Shown here one piece after another: positions 7,702-17,461 of a DNA stretch of 64,000 bases (within the stretch, counting starts at the first letter, position 1; every line of letters starts with the position of its first letter). Below the pieces are notes generated by a model, which saw only the letters and a list, made by a program, of their open reading frames with translations, did no database searches and was not told the origin of the DNA. Made by a program: the position numbers and the translations under genes. Source of the stretch: CAISDA01 sp050258555. Its GTDB lineage: Bacteria > Bacteroidota > Ignavibacteria > UBA10030 > UBA8401. The stretch lies in the NCBI GenBank assembly GCA_050258555.1, contig JBLMZA010000101.1, positions 20,736 through 84,735 of the forward strand. Reading direction: 5' to 3'.

Positions 7702-9255
7702 TTACATCGGGATGAGGCCGTGTTTCTTCTGCGGCCGCAGTTCGCGCTTGGTTGCCAGCGCCTCGAGGGCCACGCCGATATAGGCGCGCGTGTCCTTCGG
7801 TTCGATCACCGAATCGATCATGCCGCGCGCGGCGGCGAGATACGGCGTCGAAAATTCCGCTTCATACTGCGCAACGAGTTCTTTGCGCTTCGCCTTCGGG
7901 TCCTCGGCGTTCTTGATGTCATTCCGGTAGAGAACGCTCACGGCGCCTTCGGCGCCCATGACGGCGATTTCAGCCGTGGGCCAGGCCGCCACGCGGTCGG
8001 CGCCGAGCGCCTTGGCGCACATGGCGAGGTAGGCGCCGCCGTAGGCCTTGCGGAGCACGATCGTGACTTTGGGAACGGTGGCCGCCGAATACGAGAAGAG
8101 CATCTTCGCGCCGTGGCGGATGATGCCGCCGAATTCCTGCTCCACGCCAGGCATGAAGCCCGGCACATCGACCAGGTTCACCAGCGGAATGTTGAACGCG
8201 TTGCAGAAGCGGATGAACATCGACGACTTGTCCGACGCGTCGATATCGATGCATCCGGCCTTCACCATCGGCTGGTTGGCCACAATGCCGGCCACGCGGC
8301 CGTTGAAGCGCGCGAAGCCGATGATCATGTTGCGCGCAAAGTGCGCGTGCACTTCGAAGAACGAACCGGAATCGACGATGCGGTTGATCACCTCGTACAT
8401 GTCGTAGGCTTCGCGCGAGTCGTCGGGGATGACCGAGTTGAGCTCTTCGACCGGCTCGAGGTCCATGCCCTCGGTCGGATAGTACGGCGGATCCTCCATG
8501 TTGTTCGACGGCAGATACGACAAGAGCGTCTGCACGATCTCGATCGCATGCGCATCATCGCGCGCGATGAAGTGCACATTGCCGCTTCTGGCCGACTGCG
8601 CCACGGCGCCGCCGAGCTCCTCTGCCGTGATATCCTCGCCCGTGGCCTTCTTGATCACTTCAGGTCCGGCAATGAACAGATGACCGGTGCCGTGCACCTG
8701 GATGATGAAGTCCATCAGCGCCGGCGAATAGGCCGCGCCGCCTGCGCACGGACCCGCCACGACGGCGATCTGGGGAACGACGCCCGAGAGCAGCGTATTG
8801 TAGTAGAAGATGCGGCCGTAGCCCTGGAGCGAATCCACGGCTTCCTGTATGCGCGCGCCGCCCGAATCGTTGATCGACACGTAGGGTGCGCCCTGCTTCA
8901 TGGCCATATCCATGACTTCGGTGATCTTCCAGGCGTGCGTCAGGCCCACGCTGCCGCCCATGACGGTGAAGTCCTGGCTCGATGCGTAGACAAGGCGCTT
9001 GCCCACCGCGCCCATGGCCGACACCACGCCGTCGGCCGGAAGGTCCTTCGAGCCCATGCCGAGCGTCGTGGCGTGATGTTTTGCAAACCGGTAGAGCTCA
9101 TCGTAAAATCCGGTATCGAAGAGCAGATGCATGCGCTCGTGCGCCGTCATCTTGCCCAGAGAATGCTGCTTGTCGATTGCCTTCTGTCCGCCGCCCAGCT
9201 TGATGGTGTCGGACTTCCTGCGCAATTCTTCTATTTTTTCATGAGTAGTTGACAT
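7702..9255 (-). CDS. Acyl-CoA carboxyltransferase, 12S / MmdA / PccB family
   Basis: 517 residues, the usual length of methylmalonyl-CoA decarboxylase alpha and transcarboxylase 12S subunits. Both crotonase-like halves are present, with the oxyanion-forming Gly motifs SGGARIQE in the first half and the GGAYLAMCAK segment in the second. It transfers a carboxyl group between methylmalonyl-CoA and the biotin of the adjacent carrier protein. Its neighbours (5S, carrier, epimerase, mutase) point to the Wood-Werkman type propionate/succinate interconversion rather than propionyl-CoA carboxylase, since no biotin carboxylase gene is here. Confidence 0.93.
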   Translation of the reverse strand: MSTTHEKIEELRRKSDTIKLGGGQKAIDKQHSLGKMTAHERMHLLFDTGFYDELYRFAKHHATTLGMGSKDLPADGVVSAMGAVGKRLVYASSQDFTVMGGSVGLTHAWKITEVMDMAMKQGAPYVSINDSGGARIQEAVDSLQGYGRIFYYNTLLSGVVPQIAVVAGPCAGGAAYSPALMDFIIQVHGTGHLFIAGPEVIKKATGEDITAEELGGAVAQSARSGNVHFIARDDAHAIEIVQTLLSYLPSNNMEDPPYYPTEGMDLEPVEELNSVIPDDSREAYDMYEVINRIVDSGSFFEVHAHFARNMIIGFARFNGRVAGIVANQPMVKAGCIDIDASDKSSMFIRFCNAFNIPLVNLVDVPGFMPGVEQEFGGIIRHGAKMLFSYSAATVPKVTIVLRKAYGGAYLAMCAKALGADRVAAWPTAEIAVMGAEGAVSVLYRNDIKNAEDPKAKRKELVAQYEAEFSTPYLAAARGMIDSVIEPKDTRAYIGVALEALATKRELRPQKKHGLIPM

Positions 9256-9298
9256 AGTTCCAATGTTCCTGTAGTGGGAAAAAGTGTTGTGGTCCCGT

Positions 9299-9703
9299 TT
9301 ACGGCTTCTCGCACAGTTCCGTCAGCACGCCGTATGTCGACTTGGGATGGAGGAACGCGATATTGAGTCCCTCGGCTCCCTTGCGCGGCGCCTTGTCGAT
9401 GAGCTGGACGCCCTTCGCTGCCGTCTCGTCGAGGGCGCCGGCCAGGCCGTTCACCGCAAAGGCCAGGTGGTGTATGCCTTCGCCCTTCTTCTCGATGAAT
9501 TTGCCGATGGGGCCTTCGGGATCGGTCGACTCGAGCAGCTCGATCTTCGTCTGCCCGACCATGAAGAAGGCCGTCTTCACTTTCTGGTCGGCCACTTCCT
9601 CCACTGCATAACATTTCAATCCGTAGACGTTCTCGTACAGCTTGATCGCCTCGTCAAGATTCTTTACTGCAATTCCGATGTGTTCAATATGGGTTGGCTG
9701 CAT
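9299..9703 (-). CDS. mce: Methylmalonyl-CoA epimerase
   Basis: 134 residues of the glyoxalase/vicinal-oxygen-chelate fold with two beta-alpha-beta-beta-beta modules. Likely metal ligands are visible: His8 (THIEHIGIAV), the Glu of KIELLE, the His pair of GIHHLAF and the Glu of LTELCE at the C-terminus. It interconverts the S and R forms of methylmalonyl-CoA, linking the mutase gene 24 nt upstream with the carboxyltransferase gene downstream. Confidence 0.94.
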   Translation of the reverse strand: MQPTHIEHIGIAVKNLDEAIKLYENVYGLKCYAVEEVADQKVKTAFFMVGQTKIELLESTDPEGPIGKFIEKKGEGIHHLAFAVNGLAGALDETAAKGVQLIDKAPRKGAEGLNIAFLHPKSTYGVLTELCEKP

Positions 9704-9727
9704 TGTCTGATTTCCTTAAGAATGAAA

Positions 9728-11395
9728 TTACACGGTAACATGTTCTTTGTATTCGCCGAAGACACCGCGCATCGTGTTGCAGATTTCACCGATCGAGGCG
9801 TACGACTTCACCGCATCGACGATGATGGGCATGAGATTTTCGGTGTCTTCAGCCGCCGTCTTCAGCGCGGCGAGCTTCTGCTTCACTTCTTCGTTGTTGC
9901 GTTCGGCGCGGACCTTCTGCAGGAACTTGATCTGCTCGTCCTGCACGCGCTGGTCGATGCGCATCAGGCCCGTGGGCTCCGATTCCTTGATCTGGAACTT
10001 GTTGACGCCGACGATCACGCGCTTGCCCGACTCCATGTCCTTGATGCTCTGGTAGGACGACTTCTGGATCTCGGTCTGCGGATAGCCGCGCTCGATCGCC
10101 TGGACCATGCCGCCCATCTCGTCGATCGCCTCGATGTACTTCATGGCTTCCTGCTCGATGCGGTCCGTTGCGGCTTCGACGTAGTACGAACCGGCAAGCG
10201 GATCGATCGTATCGGCGACGCCGCTTTCATAGGCGACAATCTGCTGCGTGCGGAGCGCCACGCGCACCGATGTTTCCGTCGGCAGTGCAAGGGCCTCGTC
10301 GCGCGAGTTGGTGTGAAGGCTCTGCGTGCCGCCGAGCACCGCGGCCAGCGTCTGGATCGTGACGCGCACGATGTTGTTGTCGACCTGCTGTGCCGTCAGC
10401 GTCGAGCCTGCGGTCTGCGTGTGGAAGCGCAGCATCATCGACTTCGGCTTCTTCGCTCCGAAGCGCTCCTTCATGATGCGCGCCCAGAGACGGCGTGCCG
10501 CGCGGTACTTCGCGACTTCCTCGAGAAGATCGTTGTGCGCATTGAAGAAGAACGAGAGCTGTCCGGCGAACTCATCGACATCGAGTCCCGCCTTGATCGC
10601 GGCTTCGACGTATGCGATGCCGTCGGCAAGCGTGAAGCCGACTTCCTGCGCGGCGCTCGAACCGGCTTCGCGGATGTGATAGCCCGAGATCGAGATGGTG
10701 TTCCACTTCGGCACTTCCTTCTTGCAGTACTCGAAGATGTTCGTGATCAGGCGCATCGACGGTTTCGGCGGATAGATGTATGTGCCGCGCGCCATGTACT
10801 CCTTCAGGATGTCGTTCTGGATCGTGCCGCTGATTTTGTCCGATCCGACGCCCTGCTTCTGCGCCACGGCAATGTACATCGCCAGCAGCACCGAGGCCGG
10901 AGCGTTGATCGTCATCGATGTCGACACCTTGTCCAGCGGAATGCCGTTGAGCAGCGTTTCCATATCGGCCAGCGTGTCGATCGCCACGCCCACTTTTCCG
11001 ATTTCGCCGTCGGCCAGCGGATCGTCCGAATCGTATCCGATCTGCGTCGGAAGATCGAGCGCGACGGAAAGTCCCGTCTGCCCCTGCTCAAGAAGATAGC
11101 GGTAGCGTTCGTTCGACTCCTTCGCGGTGCCGAATCCCGCGTACTGGCGCATCGTCCAGAATCGTCCGCGGTACATCGTGGGCTGAATGCCGCGTGTGTA
11201 GGGATACTGTCCGGGGAATCCTAATTTTTCATTGTAGCGTTCTGTGGTGTCGGAAGGTAAATACAGCGGATCAATGGGAGCATTTGAAACGGTTGAAAAG
11301 GCGGTCTGACGCTCGGGAAATTTTTCAAGATTTTTCTTATACGTCTTTTCCTGCCAATCGCTATATGCTTTTTGAATCTCATCACGTGTTTGCAT
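9728..11395 (-). CDS. mcmA1: Methylmalonyl-CoA mutase, catalytic (large) subunit
   Basis: 555 residues from MQTRDEIQKA, chosen because GAGG lies 5 nt upstream. The whole TIM-barrel catalytic domain is present (for example YPYTRGIQPTMYRGR, GQTGLSVALDLPTQ, and HTQTAGSTLTAQQ). The protein stops where single-chain mutases continue into a cobalamin-binding domain; there is no DxHxxG motif anywhere in it. It must therefore pair with a separate B12-binding subunit, as in archaeal and some bacterial enzymes; none is encoded in this window. It converts succinyl-CoA and methylmalonyl-CoA and is the first gene of the six-gene operon. Confidence 0.93.
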   Translation of the reverse strand: MQTRDEIQKAYSDWQEKTYKKNLEKFPERQTAFSTVSNAPIDPLYLPSDTTERYNEKLGFPGQYPYTRGIQPTMYRGRFWTMRQYAGFGTAKESNERYRYLLEQGQTGLSVALDLPTQIGYDSDDPLADGEIGKVGVAIDTLADMETLLNGIPLDKVSTSMTINAPASVLLAMYIAVAQKQGVGSDKISGTIQNDILKEYMARGTYIYPPKPSMRLITNIFEYCKKEVPKWNTISISGYHIREAGSSAAQEVGFTLADGIAYVEAAIKAGLDVDEFAGQLSFFFNAHNDLLEEVAKYRAARRLWARIMKERFGAKKPKSMMLRFHTQTAGSTLTAQQVDNNIVRVTIQTLAAVLGGTQSLHTNSRDEALALPTETSVRVALRTQQIVAYESGVADTIDPLAGSYYVEAATDRIEQEAMKYIEAIDEMGGMVQAIERGYPQTEIQKSSYQSIKDMESGKRVIVGVNKFQIKESEPTGLMRIDQRVQDEQIKFLQKVRAERNNEEVKQKLAALKTAAEDTENLMPIIVDAVKSYASIGEICNTMRGVFGEYKEHVTV

Positions 11396-11451
11396 TATTA
11401 CCTCATTTTGATGTGAAGTGTCTGTCGGTGGAGCAAAATTCGGTTGCATTA

Positions 11452-11457
11452 ATTATA
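11452..11457 (-). promoter_or_regulatory. Possible -10 element for the methylmalonyl-CoA operon
   Basis: A perfect TATAAT on the minus strand, 57 nt upstream of the mutase ATG in an AT-rich stretch. No clear -35 hexamer sits at 16-18 bp, so this is a weak call based on the -10 and position only. Confidence 0.35.
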
Positions 11458-11555
11458 CGAAAATTTGCGGAGAAGTTCCTTAACAATTTCAATTTTTCGC
11501 AAAAAACAGCCAGATTTAAGGACTTTTTACTCCGATACGAAAAATCCGGCGCTGC

Positions 11556-11615
11556 AAAAAAAACCGCCTGTCCTCCGCACGCGCCCGAATCCGGCGCTGC
11601 GCGGTGAACAGACGG
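11556..11615 (-). terminator. Terminator downstream of the GH16 gene
   Basis: On the minus strand CCGTCTGT pairs (one G-T wobble) with ACAGGCGG, which is followed by eight T residues; the loop of about 38 nt has its own small GC hairpin. It marks the end of the polysaccharide region and isolates it from the methylmalonyl-CoA operon. Confidence 0.65.
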
Positions 11616-11646
11616 CGTGTCTGTCTGGAAGAGGATGTTCCGTTAC

Positions 11647-12492
11647 TTATTTTTTTGCATACACCCTGACGTAATCGACGACCATTTCCACGGGCTTCGC
11701 AAACATGCCGTCGTCGACGCCCTTGGCTCCTCCCCAGTCGCCGCCGACGGCGATGTTGAGGATCAGATGAAACCGCTTATTGAACGGCCACGCCTCCCAG
11801 CCGGTGCTGTCATTGAAGCTGGTGAAATACTTCAGGCTGTCGACGAAGAAGTCGATGCGGTCGGGATACCATTCGATCGCATACGTGTGAAAATCGGTCA
11901 TGGCCGTGGGGATCTTCACGGTCGACGTCTTCTGCGTGCCGATCTTGAAATAATATTTCAGGCTGTGCGTCGAGCCGTGTATCACGCCGGGATCGTATCC
12001 CACGTGTTCCATGATGTCGATCTCGCCCGAGTTCGGCCAGCCGCCGTAGACCCAGTCTGTGGGAAGCATCCAAATGGCCGGCCATGTGCCGCGGCCCTCG
12101 GGCAGTTTCGCGCGCACTTCAACGCGCCCGTAGAGCCAGTCGCCCTTTGCGGTGGTAAGGATGCGTGCCGATGTATATTTCTTCCCCGAATACGCCTCCT
12201 TGCGCGCTTCGATGGTCAGCATGCCCTGCGCCACGCGCGCATTTTCCGCGCGGTTTTCCGTGTAGTACTGCAGCTCGTTGTTCCCCCATCCGCTGCCGCC
12301 CACATCGTAGCTCCATTTGTCGGGCGAGGGCGGCCCTTCGTAATCGAATTCGTCCTTCCAGACGAGCGTCCATGCGCCGCCGCCCGTGTCCGGTCCGACT
12401 CCGGTCGTATCGTCATCGCCGCTTTTTTTGTTGCAGGCCGAAAGCGCGCTCACGCACATAAAGCACGCGCAGAGAATGAGAAGTTTTTTCAT
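11647..12492 (-). CDS. GH16 endo-beta-1,3-glucanase (laminarinase-like) lipoprotein
   Basis: 281 residues from MKKLLILC. The signal peptide ends in the lipobox LSAC (Cys20), so it is predicted to be a lipoprotein. The GH16 signature EIDIME (Glu147 nucleophile, Asp149, Glu152 acid/base) is intact, preceded by the WPAIWMLP segment. The family hydrolyses internal beta-1,3 or mixed beta-1,3/1,4 linkages in laminarin, lichenin and related polymers; the exact substrate is not readable. It is the last gene of the region, after a GH5 and GH3 genes that would complete beta-glucan breakdown. Confidence 0.9.
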   Translation of the reverse strand: MKKLLILCACFMCVSALSACNKKSGDDDTTGVGPDTGGGAWTLVWKDEFDYEGPPSPDKWSYDVGGSGWGNNELQYYTENRAENARVAQGMLTIEARKEAYSGKKYTSARILTTAKGDWLYGRVEVRAKLPEGRGTWPAIWMLPTDWVYGGWPNSGEIDIMEHVGYDPGVIHGSTHSLKYYFKIGTQKTSTVKIPTAMTDFHTYAIEWYPDRIDFFVDSLKYFTSFNDSTGWEAWPFNKRFHLILNIAVGGDWGGAKGVDDGMFAKPVEMVVDYVRVYAKK

Positions 12493-12531
12493 GGTTGTAC
12501 GGTCTTGTTGGTGGATGAAACACATAGAAAG

Positions 12532-13758
12532 TTAACGCTCCGTCCGGATGCGCGATTCCTCGACGCCCAGCGCTCTGATGTAGCCGGCATTGATCGTGCA
12601 GCGGTCGAAAGCGCAGTTCTTCAGATAATCTGCAAGCGCGCTCTTCACCACCGCCGCAGAAGGCCTGCGGCGCATTTCAGGGAATGTCATGCGCGATGTG
12701 TCGGCATATGCAATAACGGAATCAAACAGCGCGGGCTTCGGGACGCTCGCCATGCAGCTCTTCGAATCCATCTTCTTGTAGGGCCAGAAGCACCAGCCGA
12801 TATTGTTGCGCTCGCACATGCGGCGGAATCCGGCGATCCATTCGTCGGTGTTCTCGCCCGACTCACCGAGCCAGATGGGCGTGTCGTATTTCGAGCGGAA
12901 ATCGATATACTGCTTCGCTTCGGCATCGGTCGTATCGCACCAGTAGCGGTGCCAGGTGTAGGCAAGCTTCGGATCGAACGGCGCGCCGAAGACGCTGAAG
13001 TTGCCGTCCCACTGCGCCCCGCCGAGAAAGCAGATGTGATTATTGTCAGCTTCGCGCACGGCGGCCACGAGCTTCTTATAGACCGGCTCGAGCAGCGGAT
13101 TGAAATGCTGCTGGTCGAAGAAATGCGCGATCGGCTCGTTCAGCAGATCATACCCGAGCACGGTCGTCTCGCGGGCATAGCGCTTCGCGATCGCCTTCCA
13201 GAGCATGGCCGCCTGGCGCTGCGCCAGTTCGCTTTCGAATAGATAGGGATATCCGTAACTGTCGTCGATATTGTCGCCGGTCTGGCCGCCCGGCGCACAA
13301 TGCATGTCGAGAATCACATAGAGCTTCTCCTTGCGGCACCAGCTGATGACGTTGTCGAGGTATACGAAATTCTCCATGCGGAGACGCTCCGGATCGTCCT
13401 CCGAAATGAAGAGCCGGTAATTGAAGGGCACGCGCACGGAATTCAGCCCGAGCGATGCGATAAAATGGATGTCCTTTTCCGTGATGTACGTCTCGCGGAA
13501 CTGTTTCCAGAATTTTCCGGCTTCTTCGGGACCGGCCAGCTGTTCGAAGACGGTATAGATGAGCCGGGGCGATGTGGCCTTCCGGAACTTGAACATGTAG
13601 CCTTCCGGCACAAGCCAGTTGCCGAGATTGATGCCGCGAAGCAGGAGCGGCCGTCCGTCGGGCGCGACGAGCTCGGCACCGCGCACGGTGACGAATTTCG
13701 GCGCGGCTCCGTACGTCACGGTGAAGCCGATCAGCAGGAGGAGAAGTAATTTTTTCAT
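12532..13758 (-). CDS. GH5 glycoside hydrolase, exo-beta-1,3-glucanase-like
   Basis: 408 residues from MKKLLLLLLI, with a signal peptide ending about residue 18. The N-terminal RGINLGNWLVPEGY motif is typical of GH5 exo-beta-1,3-glucanases and relatives. The acid/base Glu208 is in DLLNEP and the nucleophile Glu299 in IWLGESGEN. There is no T9SS sorting domain, so it probably stays in the periplasm. It lies between a GH16 and a GH3 gene, consistent with trimming of oligosaccharides made by the GH16 enzyme. GH5 is broad, so cellulase-like activity is not excluded. Confidence 0.87.
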   Translation of the reverse strand: MKKLLLLLLIGFTVTYGAAPKFVTVRGAELVAPDGRPLLLRGINLGNWLVPEGYMFKFRKATSPRLIYTVFEQLAGPEEAGKFWKQFRETYITEKDIHFIASLGLNSVRVPFNYRLFISEDDPERLRMENFVYLDNVISWCRKEKLYVILDMHCAPGGQTGDNIDDSYGYPYLFESELAQRQAAMLWKAIAKRYARETTVLGYDLLNEPIAHFFDQQHFNPLLEPVYKKLVAAVREADNNHICFLGGAQWDGNFSVFGAPFDPKLAYTWHRYWCDTTDAEAKQYIDFRSKYDTPIWLGESGENTDEWIAGFRRMCERNNIGWCFWPYKKMDSKSCMASVPKPALFDSVIAYADTSRMTFPEMRRRPSAAVVKSALADYLKNCAFDRCTINAGYIRALGVEESRIRTER

Positions 13759-13775
13759 AGACAGTGCGGAAGAAC

Positions 13776-13831
13776 GGGGCGAAGCAGCACACAACCGCGC
13801 TCAATGCGCGTATCATTTCCGGCTTCGCCCC
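13776..13831 (-). repeat. Inverted repeat between GH3 and GH5 genes
   Basis: A 10-bp perfect inverted repeat (GGGGCGAAGC / GCTTCGCCCC) with a 36-nt loop fills the 97-nt gap. It is not followed by a T-run, so it may be a stabilising or attenuating RNA hairpin rather than a full terminator. Confidence 0.5.
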
Positions 13832-13855
13832 GCAGAGAGAGAGACATGAGGATGA

Positions 13856-16087
13856 TTATTCGACGACTTCGAACTTCGCCTGCACGCACTCTGCCGAATT
13901 CGTGCCGACATACACCGTGAACGTGCCGGGCTCGACCACCTTCTTCATCGAAAGGTCGTACATCGCCATCATCTCGGGCGTCACCGTGAATTCCACCGTC
14001 TTGGTTTCGCCGGGTTCGAAGGACAGCTTTTTGAATGCCCGCAGTTCCTTCACAGGACGCGTGATGGTGGCAAAATCGTCGCGCAGGTAGAGCTGAACGA
14101 CTTCATCGCCCTTGCGGCTGCCGGTATTCTTCACCTCCACCGAGACCGTGACGGATTGATCGGCACGGATCGATGCGGCGCTCAATTTCGGCTGGCCGTA
14201 CGAGAAGGTCGTATAGCTCAGGCCGAAGCCGAAGGGATACAGCGGCGTCGACGGCAGATCGAGATAGCGCGATGTATAATGCGCCGCGTCGTTGTACGGC
14301 CGGCCCGTGCTCTTGTAATTGTAATACAGCGGCACCTGCCCGACCGTGCGCGGGAACGTCACCGGCAGCTTGCCCGAGGGATTATAGGCGCCGAACAGCA
14401 CATCGGCAATCGCATTGCCTGATTCCACGCCAAGATGCCACGCTTCAACAACCGACGACACCTGATCGGCCTGCTCGCCGATGGTGAGCGGGCGGCCGTT
14501 CATGAGCACCATCACCGTCGGCTTGCCGACACCGGCAACCGCCTTCACCAGTTCCGCCTGCGCTCCGGGCAGATCGAGCGACGAACGGCAGGAGGCTTCG
14601 CCGGTCATCGAGCGCGGTTCTCCGACAACGAGGATCACCACGTCGGCCTTGCGCGCCGCACTGACGGCGCCGGCGATGCCGCTTTCATCGGCGCTGTCGG
14701 CCGGGCATCCCTTGATGAACGTGAACTTCGCCTTCGGAGCCGCCGCTTTCACTCCGTCCATCACCGTGACCACATCCTTGGCCTCGCCGAGCCCTGCCCA
14801 CATGCCGAGCAGATCGTCGCTGTTGTCGCCAAGCGGACCGATTACCGCGATCTTCTGCGCCTTGGCGGCATCGAGCGGAAGAAGATGCTTGTCGTTTTTC
14901 AGGAGCACGATCGCCTTGCGCGCCACATCGCGCGCCTCGGCGCGGTTTGCCGCGCTCAGGATGTCCGTTTTTTCACGCTCGGCCGAACATCCGCGGTAGG
15001 GATCCTCGAAGAGGCCGAGAGCAAACTTCAGGCGCAGTACGCGGCGCACGCTTTCATCCACCGCCGCAAGAGGAACCTTACCCTCCTTCACCAGACGAGG
15101 AAGCGAAGGATAGGCGTTCGATTCCATATCCATATCCAGGCCGGCGAGAATCGCCTTCTGCGCCACGGCTTCGCTCGTTGCACCGATACGGTGATTGATC
15201 GTTTCTCCGATCGAGCCCCAGTCGCTCACGACAAAGCCGTCGAACTTCCATTCGTTTCTCAAAAGGTCGCTCAGGAGCCAATGATTGACCGAAGAAGGAA
15301 CGCCGTTGATCTCGTTGAACGAGCACATGACGGTGCCGGCGCCGGCATCGACCGCCGCCTTGTACGGCGGCAGATAGATTTCGCGCAGCGTGCGCTCCGA
15401 CAGATCGACCGTATTGTAATCGCGCCCTCCTTCCGCCGCTCCGTATGCGGCGAAATGCTTCACACACGCCAGCACCGATGTCGGATCCGTCAGCGACGAT
15501 CCCTGATAGCCCTTCACGCGCGCTGCAGCCATGACCGATCCGAGCAACGGATCCTCGCCCGAGCCTTCGGCGATGCGGCCCCAACGCGGATCGCGCGCGA
15601 TGTCGACCATCGGATTGAAGACCCACTGCACGCCCGCGGCCGACGCTTCGCGCGCCTGAATGCGCGCCGAGCGTTCAATCGCCGGCGCGTCCCATGTGCA
15701 GGCTTCAGCCAGCGGAATCGGGAACGTGGTGCGGTAGCCGTGTATCACGTCGAGGCCGAAGATGAGCGGGATGTGAAGCCGTGTCTCTTCGACGGCGATC
15801 TTCTGTATGCGGCGGACAACATCGCTGCCATGCACGTTCAGGAAAGAGCCGACTTTCGCCTGGCGCGCCAGATCGGCGTGATTCGAGCGGAGGAAGCTGC
15901 CGCCGGGACCGGTGGCAAAGTCGGCCGAGAACTGCATGAGCTGCCCCGCTTTTTCTTCGATCGTCATCAGGGCAAGCAGCGAATCGACCCGGCGCTCGAT
16001 CGCGGGTGTCGTGGTAAACCGCTGTGCCCGCAGCATGGCGGGCACAAGCAGAAGACACACTGCAAATGCGAAAACAATTTTTTTCAT
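13856..16087 (-). CDS. GH3 beta-glucosidase (BglX-like) with C-terminal FnIII-like domain
   Basis: 743 residues with a signal peptide (KKIVFAFAVCLLLVPAML). The order is GH3 N-terminal barrel with KHFAAYGA and the nucleophile Asp in GFVVSDWGS, GH3 C-terminal alpha/beta domain, and the fibronectin-III-like domain ending the protein. Length and order match periplasmic BglX-type beta-glucosidases, which release glucose from beta-glucan oligosaccharides. The next gene downstream is the GH5 enzyme and the one upstream is a sugar permease, so it likely supplies glucose for import. Confidence 0.93.
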   Translation of the reverse strand: MKKIVFAFAVCLLLVPAMLRAQRFTTTPAIERRVDSLLALMTIEEKAGQLMQFSADFATGPGGSFLRSNHADLARQAKVGSFLNVHGSDVVRRIQKIAVEETRLHIPLIFGLDVIHGYRTTFPIPLAEACTWDAPAIERSARIQAREASAAGVQWVFNPMVDIARDPRWGRIAEGSGEDPLLGSVMAAARVKGYQGSSLTDPTSVLACVKHFAAYGAAEGGRDYNTVDLSERTLREIYLPPYKAAVDAGAGTVMCSFNEINGVPSSVNHWLLSDLLRNEWKFDGFVVSDWGSIGETINHRIGATSEAVAQKAILAGLDMDMESNAYPSLPRLVKEGKVPLAAVDESVRRVLRLKFALGLFEDPYRGCSAEREKTDILSAANRAEARDVARKAIVLLKNDKHLLPLDAAKAQKIAVIGPLGDNSDDLLGMWAGLGEAKDVVTVMDGVKAAAPKAKFTFIKGCPADSADESGIAGAVSAARKADVVILVVGEPRSMTGEASCRSSLDLPGAQAELVKAVAGVGKPTVMVLMNGRPLTIGEQADQVSSVVEAWHLGVESGNAIADVLFGAYNPSGKLPVTFPRTVGQVPLYYNYKSTGRPYNDAAHYTSRYLDLPSTPLYPFGFGLSYTTFSYGQPKLSAASIRADQSVTVSVEVKNTGSRKGDEVVQLYLRDDFATITRPVKELRAFKKLSFEPGETKTVEFTVTPEMMAMYDLSMKKVVEPGTFTVYVGTNSAECVQAKFEVVE

Positions 16088-16131
16088 TCTTCGAATCGTC
16101 AGTAGTGTGGTATGTGTGTGTGAATGATGTC

Positions 16132-17412
16132 TTATGCTTTCGCGATCTTATAGGACGGCACATGTCCTTTCAGGCCGTAATATAAGATATATGCGTAGCA
16201 AAGAACGGGAATAAAGAACGCGTGCTGAATGCCGATCGTATCGGCGAGGTATCCCTGAAGAAGCGGAATGAGCGCGCCGCCGACAATCGCCATGCAGAGG
16301 ATGCCGGAGCCCTGGCCGGTGTGCCTGCCCAGGCCGTCGACGCCCAATGTAAAGATCGTCGGGAACATGATCGAGTTGAAGAGTCCGACGGCGAGGATCG
16401 CCCACATGGCGACGCCGCCGCTGGTGAACATCGAGACGGCCACAAGCAGCGCCGCCATGGCGGCGTTGAATGCGAGCACCTTTCCGGCTTTCATCTTCTG
16501 AAGCACGGCCGCGCCGACGAAGCGGCCCACCATCGCGCCTCCCCAGTAGAATGAAAGATACCGGCCCGCTTCGGCGTCGGTGAATCCGGCGATCGTGCCT
16601 TCTTTCATGTAGCTCACAAGGAAGCTGCCGATGGCGACTTCACCGCCCACATAGGCGAAGATGCCGACGGCGCCGAGCACGAGATGGCGGTAGCTCCAGG
16701 CGCTTGCATGCATTGCATCATAACTCTTGCCTCCGTCGGCGGAACCGACATCGCCTGTCTCGATCTCAGGCAGCTTGAAGAATCCGATCACAGCGGCGAT
16801 GATGAAGAGCGCCGCGGCGAGTCCGAGATACGGAACCTGCACCGCCGCCGCGCGCGTGGCGACATCGGATGCCGCTTCGGTGGCGGCACTCAGGATGACG
16901 AGCGAACCGAACAAGGGGGCGATCGTCGTTCCGAGCGAGTTGAACGCCTGCGTCAGGTTCAGGCGGCTCGATGCGGTTTCCGGCTTGCCGAGAATCGCAA
17001 CATACGGATTGGCCGAAACCTGAAGCAGCGTGATGCCCGAGGCCAGAACGAAGAGCGCCGTCAGGAACAATGCGTACGAACGCTCTCCTGCGGCCGGATA
17101 GAACATCAGGCAGCCGATGCCGGCGGTGATGAGGCCGATCACGATGCCGCGCTTGTAGCCGATCTTTTCGATGATCATGCCCGAAGGAAGCGACACCAGG
17201 AAATACGCCGTGAAGAATGTGAATTGGATCAGCATCGACTGCGTGTAGTTCAGTTCAAAGATGCTTTTCAGATGCGGAATGAGAATGTCGTTCAGACACG
17301 TAATGAATCCCCACATGAAAAAGAGCGACGTCAGGACGGTCAGTGCAGGCGTATAATTCGCCTGCGGTGCCGCTGCGACAGTTTTTCGTGCGGCCGACGC
17401 TGTGCTTGCCAT
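16132..17412 (-). CDS. FucP/GluP-type sugar:proton major facilitator transporter
   Basis: 426 residues from MASTASAARK, preceded by GGTGGAG at good spacing. Twelve hydrophobic helices are readable. The FFMWGFITCLNDILIPHLK opening and the later NPYVAILGKPETASSRLNL segment are hallmarks of the FucP/GluP branch that imports glucose, galactose or fucose. It lies between two GH3 beta-glucosidase genes, so glucose import from the periplasm is the expected role. Confidence 0.9.
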   Translation of the reverse strand: MASTASAARKTVAAAPQANYTPALTVLTSLFFMWGFITCLNDILIPHLKSIFELNYTQSMLIQFTFFTAYFLVSLPSGMIIEKIGYKRGIVIGLITAGIGCLMFYPAAGERSYALFLTALFVLASGITLLQVSANPYVAILGKPETASSRLNLTQAFNSLGTTIAPLFGSLVILSAATEAASDVATRAAAVQVPYLGLAAALFIIAAVIGFFKLPEIETGDVGSADGGKSYDAMHASAWSYRHLVLGAVGIFAYVGGEVAIGSFLVSYMKEGTIAGFTDAEAGRYLSFYWGGAMVGRFVGAAVLQKMKAGKVLAFNAAMAALLVAVSMFTSGGVAMWAILAVGLFNSIMFPTIFTLGVDGLGRHTGQGSGILCMAIVGGALIPLLQGYLADTIGIQHAFFIPVLCYAYILYYGLKGHVPSYKIAKA

Positions 17413-17461
17413 TAGAATCTCCACCAAGAATTAAATGTAGAACAAATAGTGAATTACCCGA

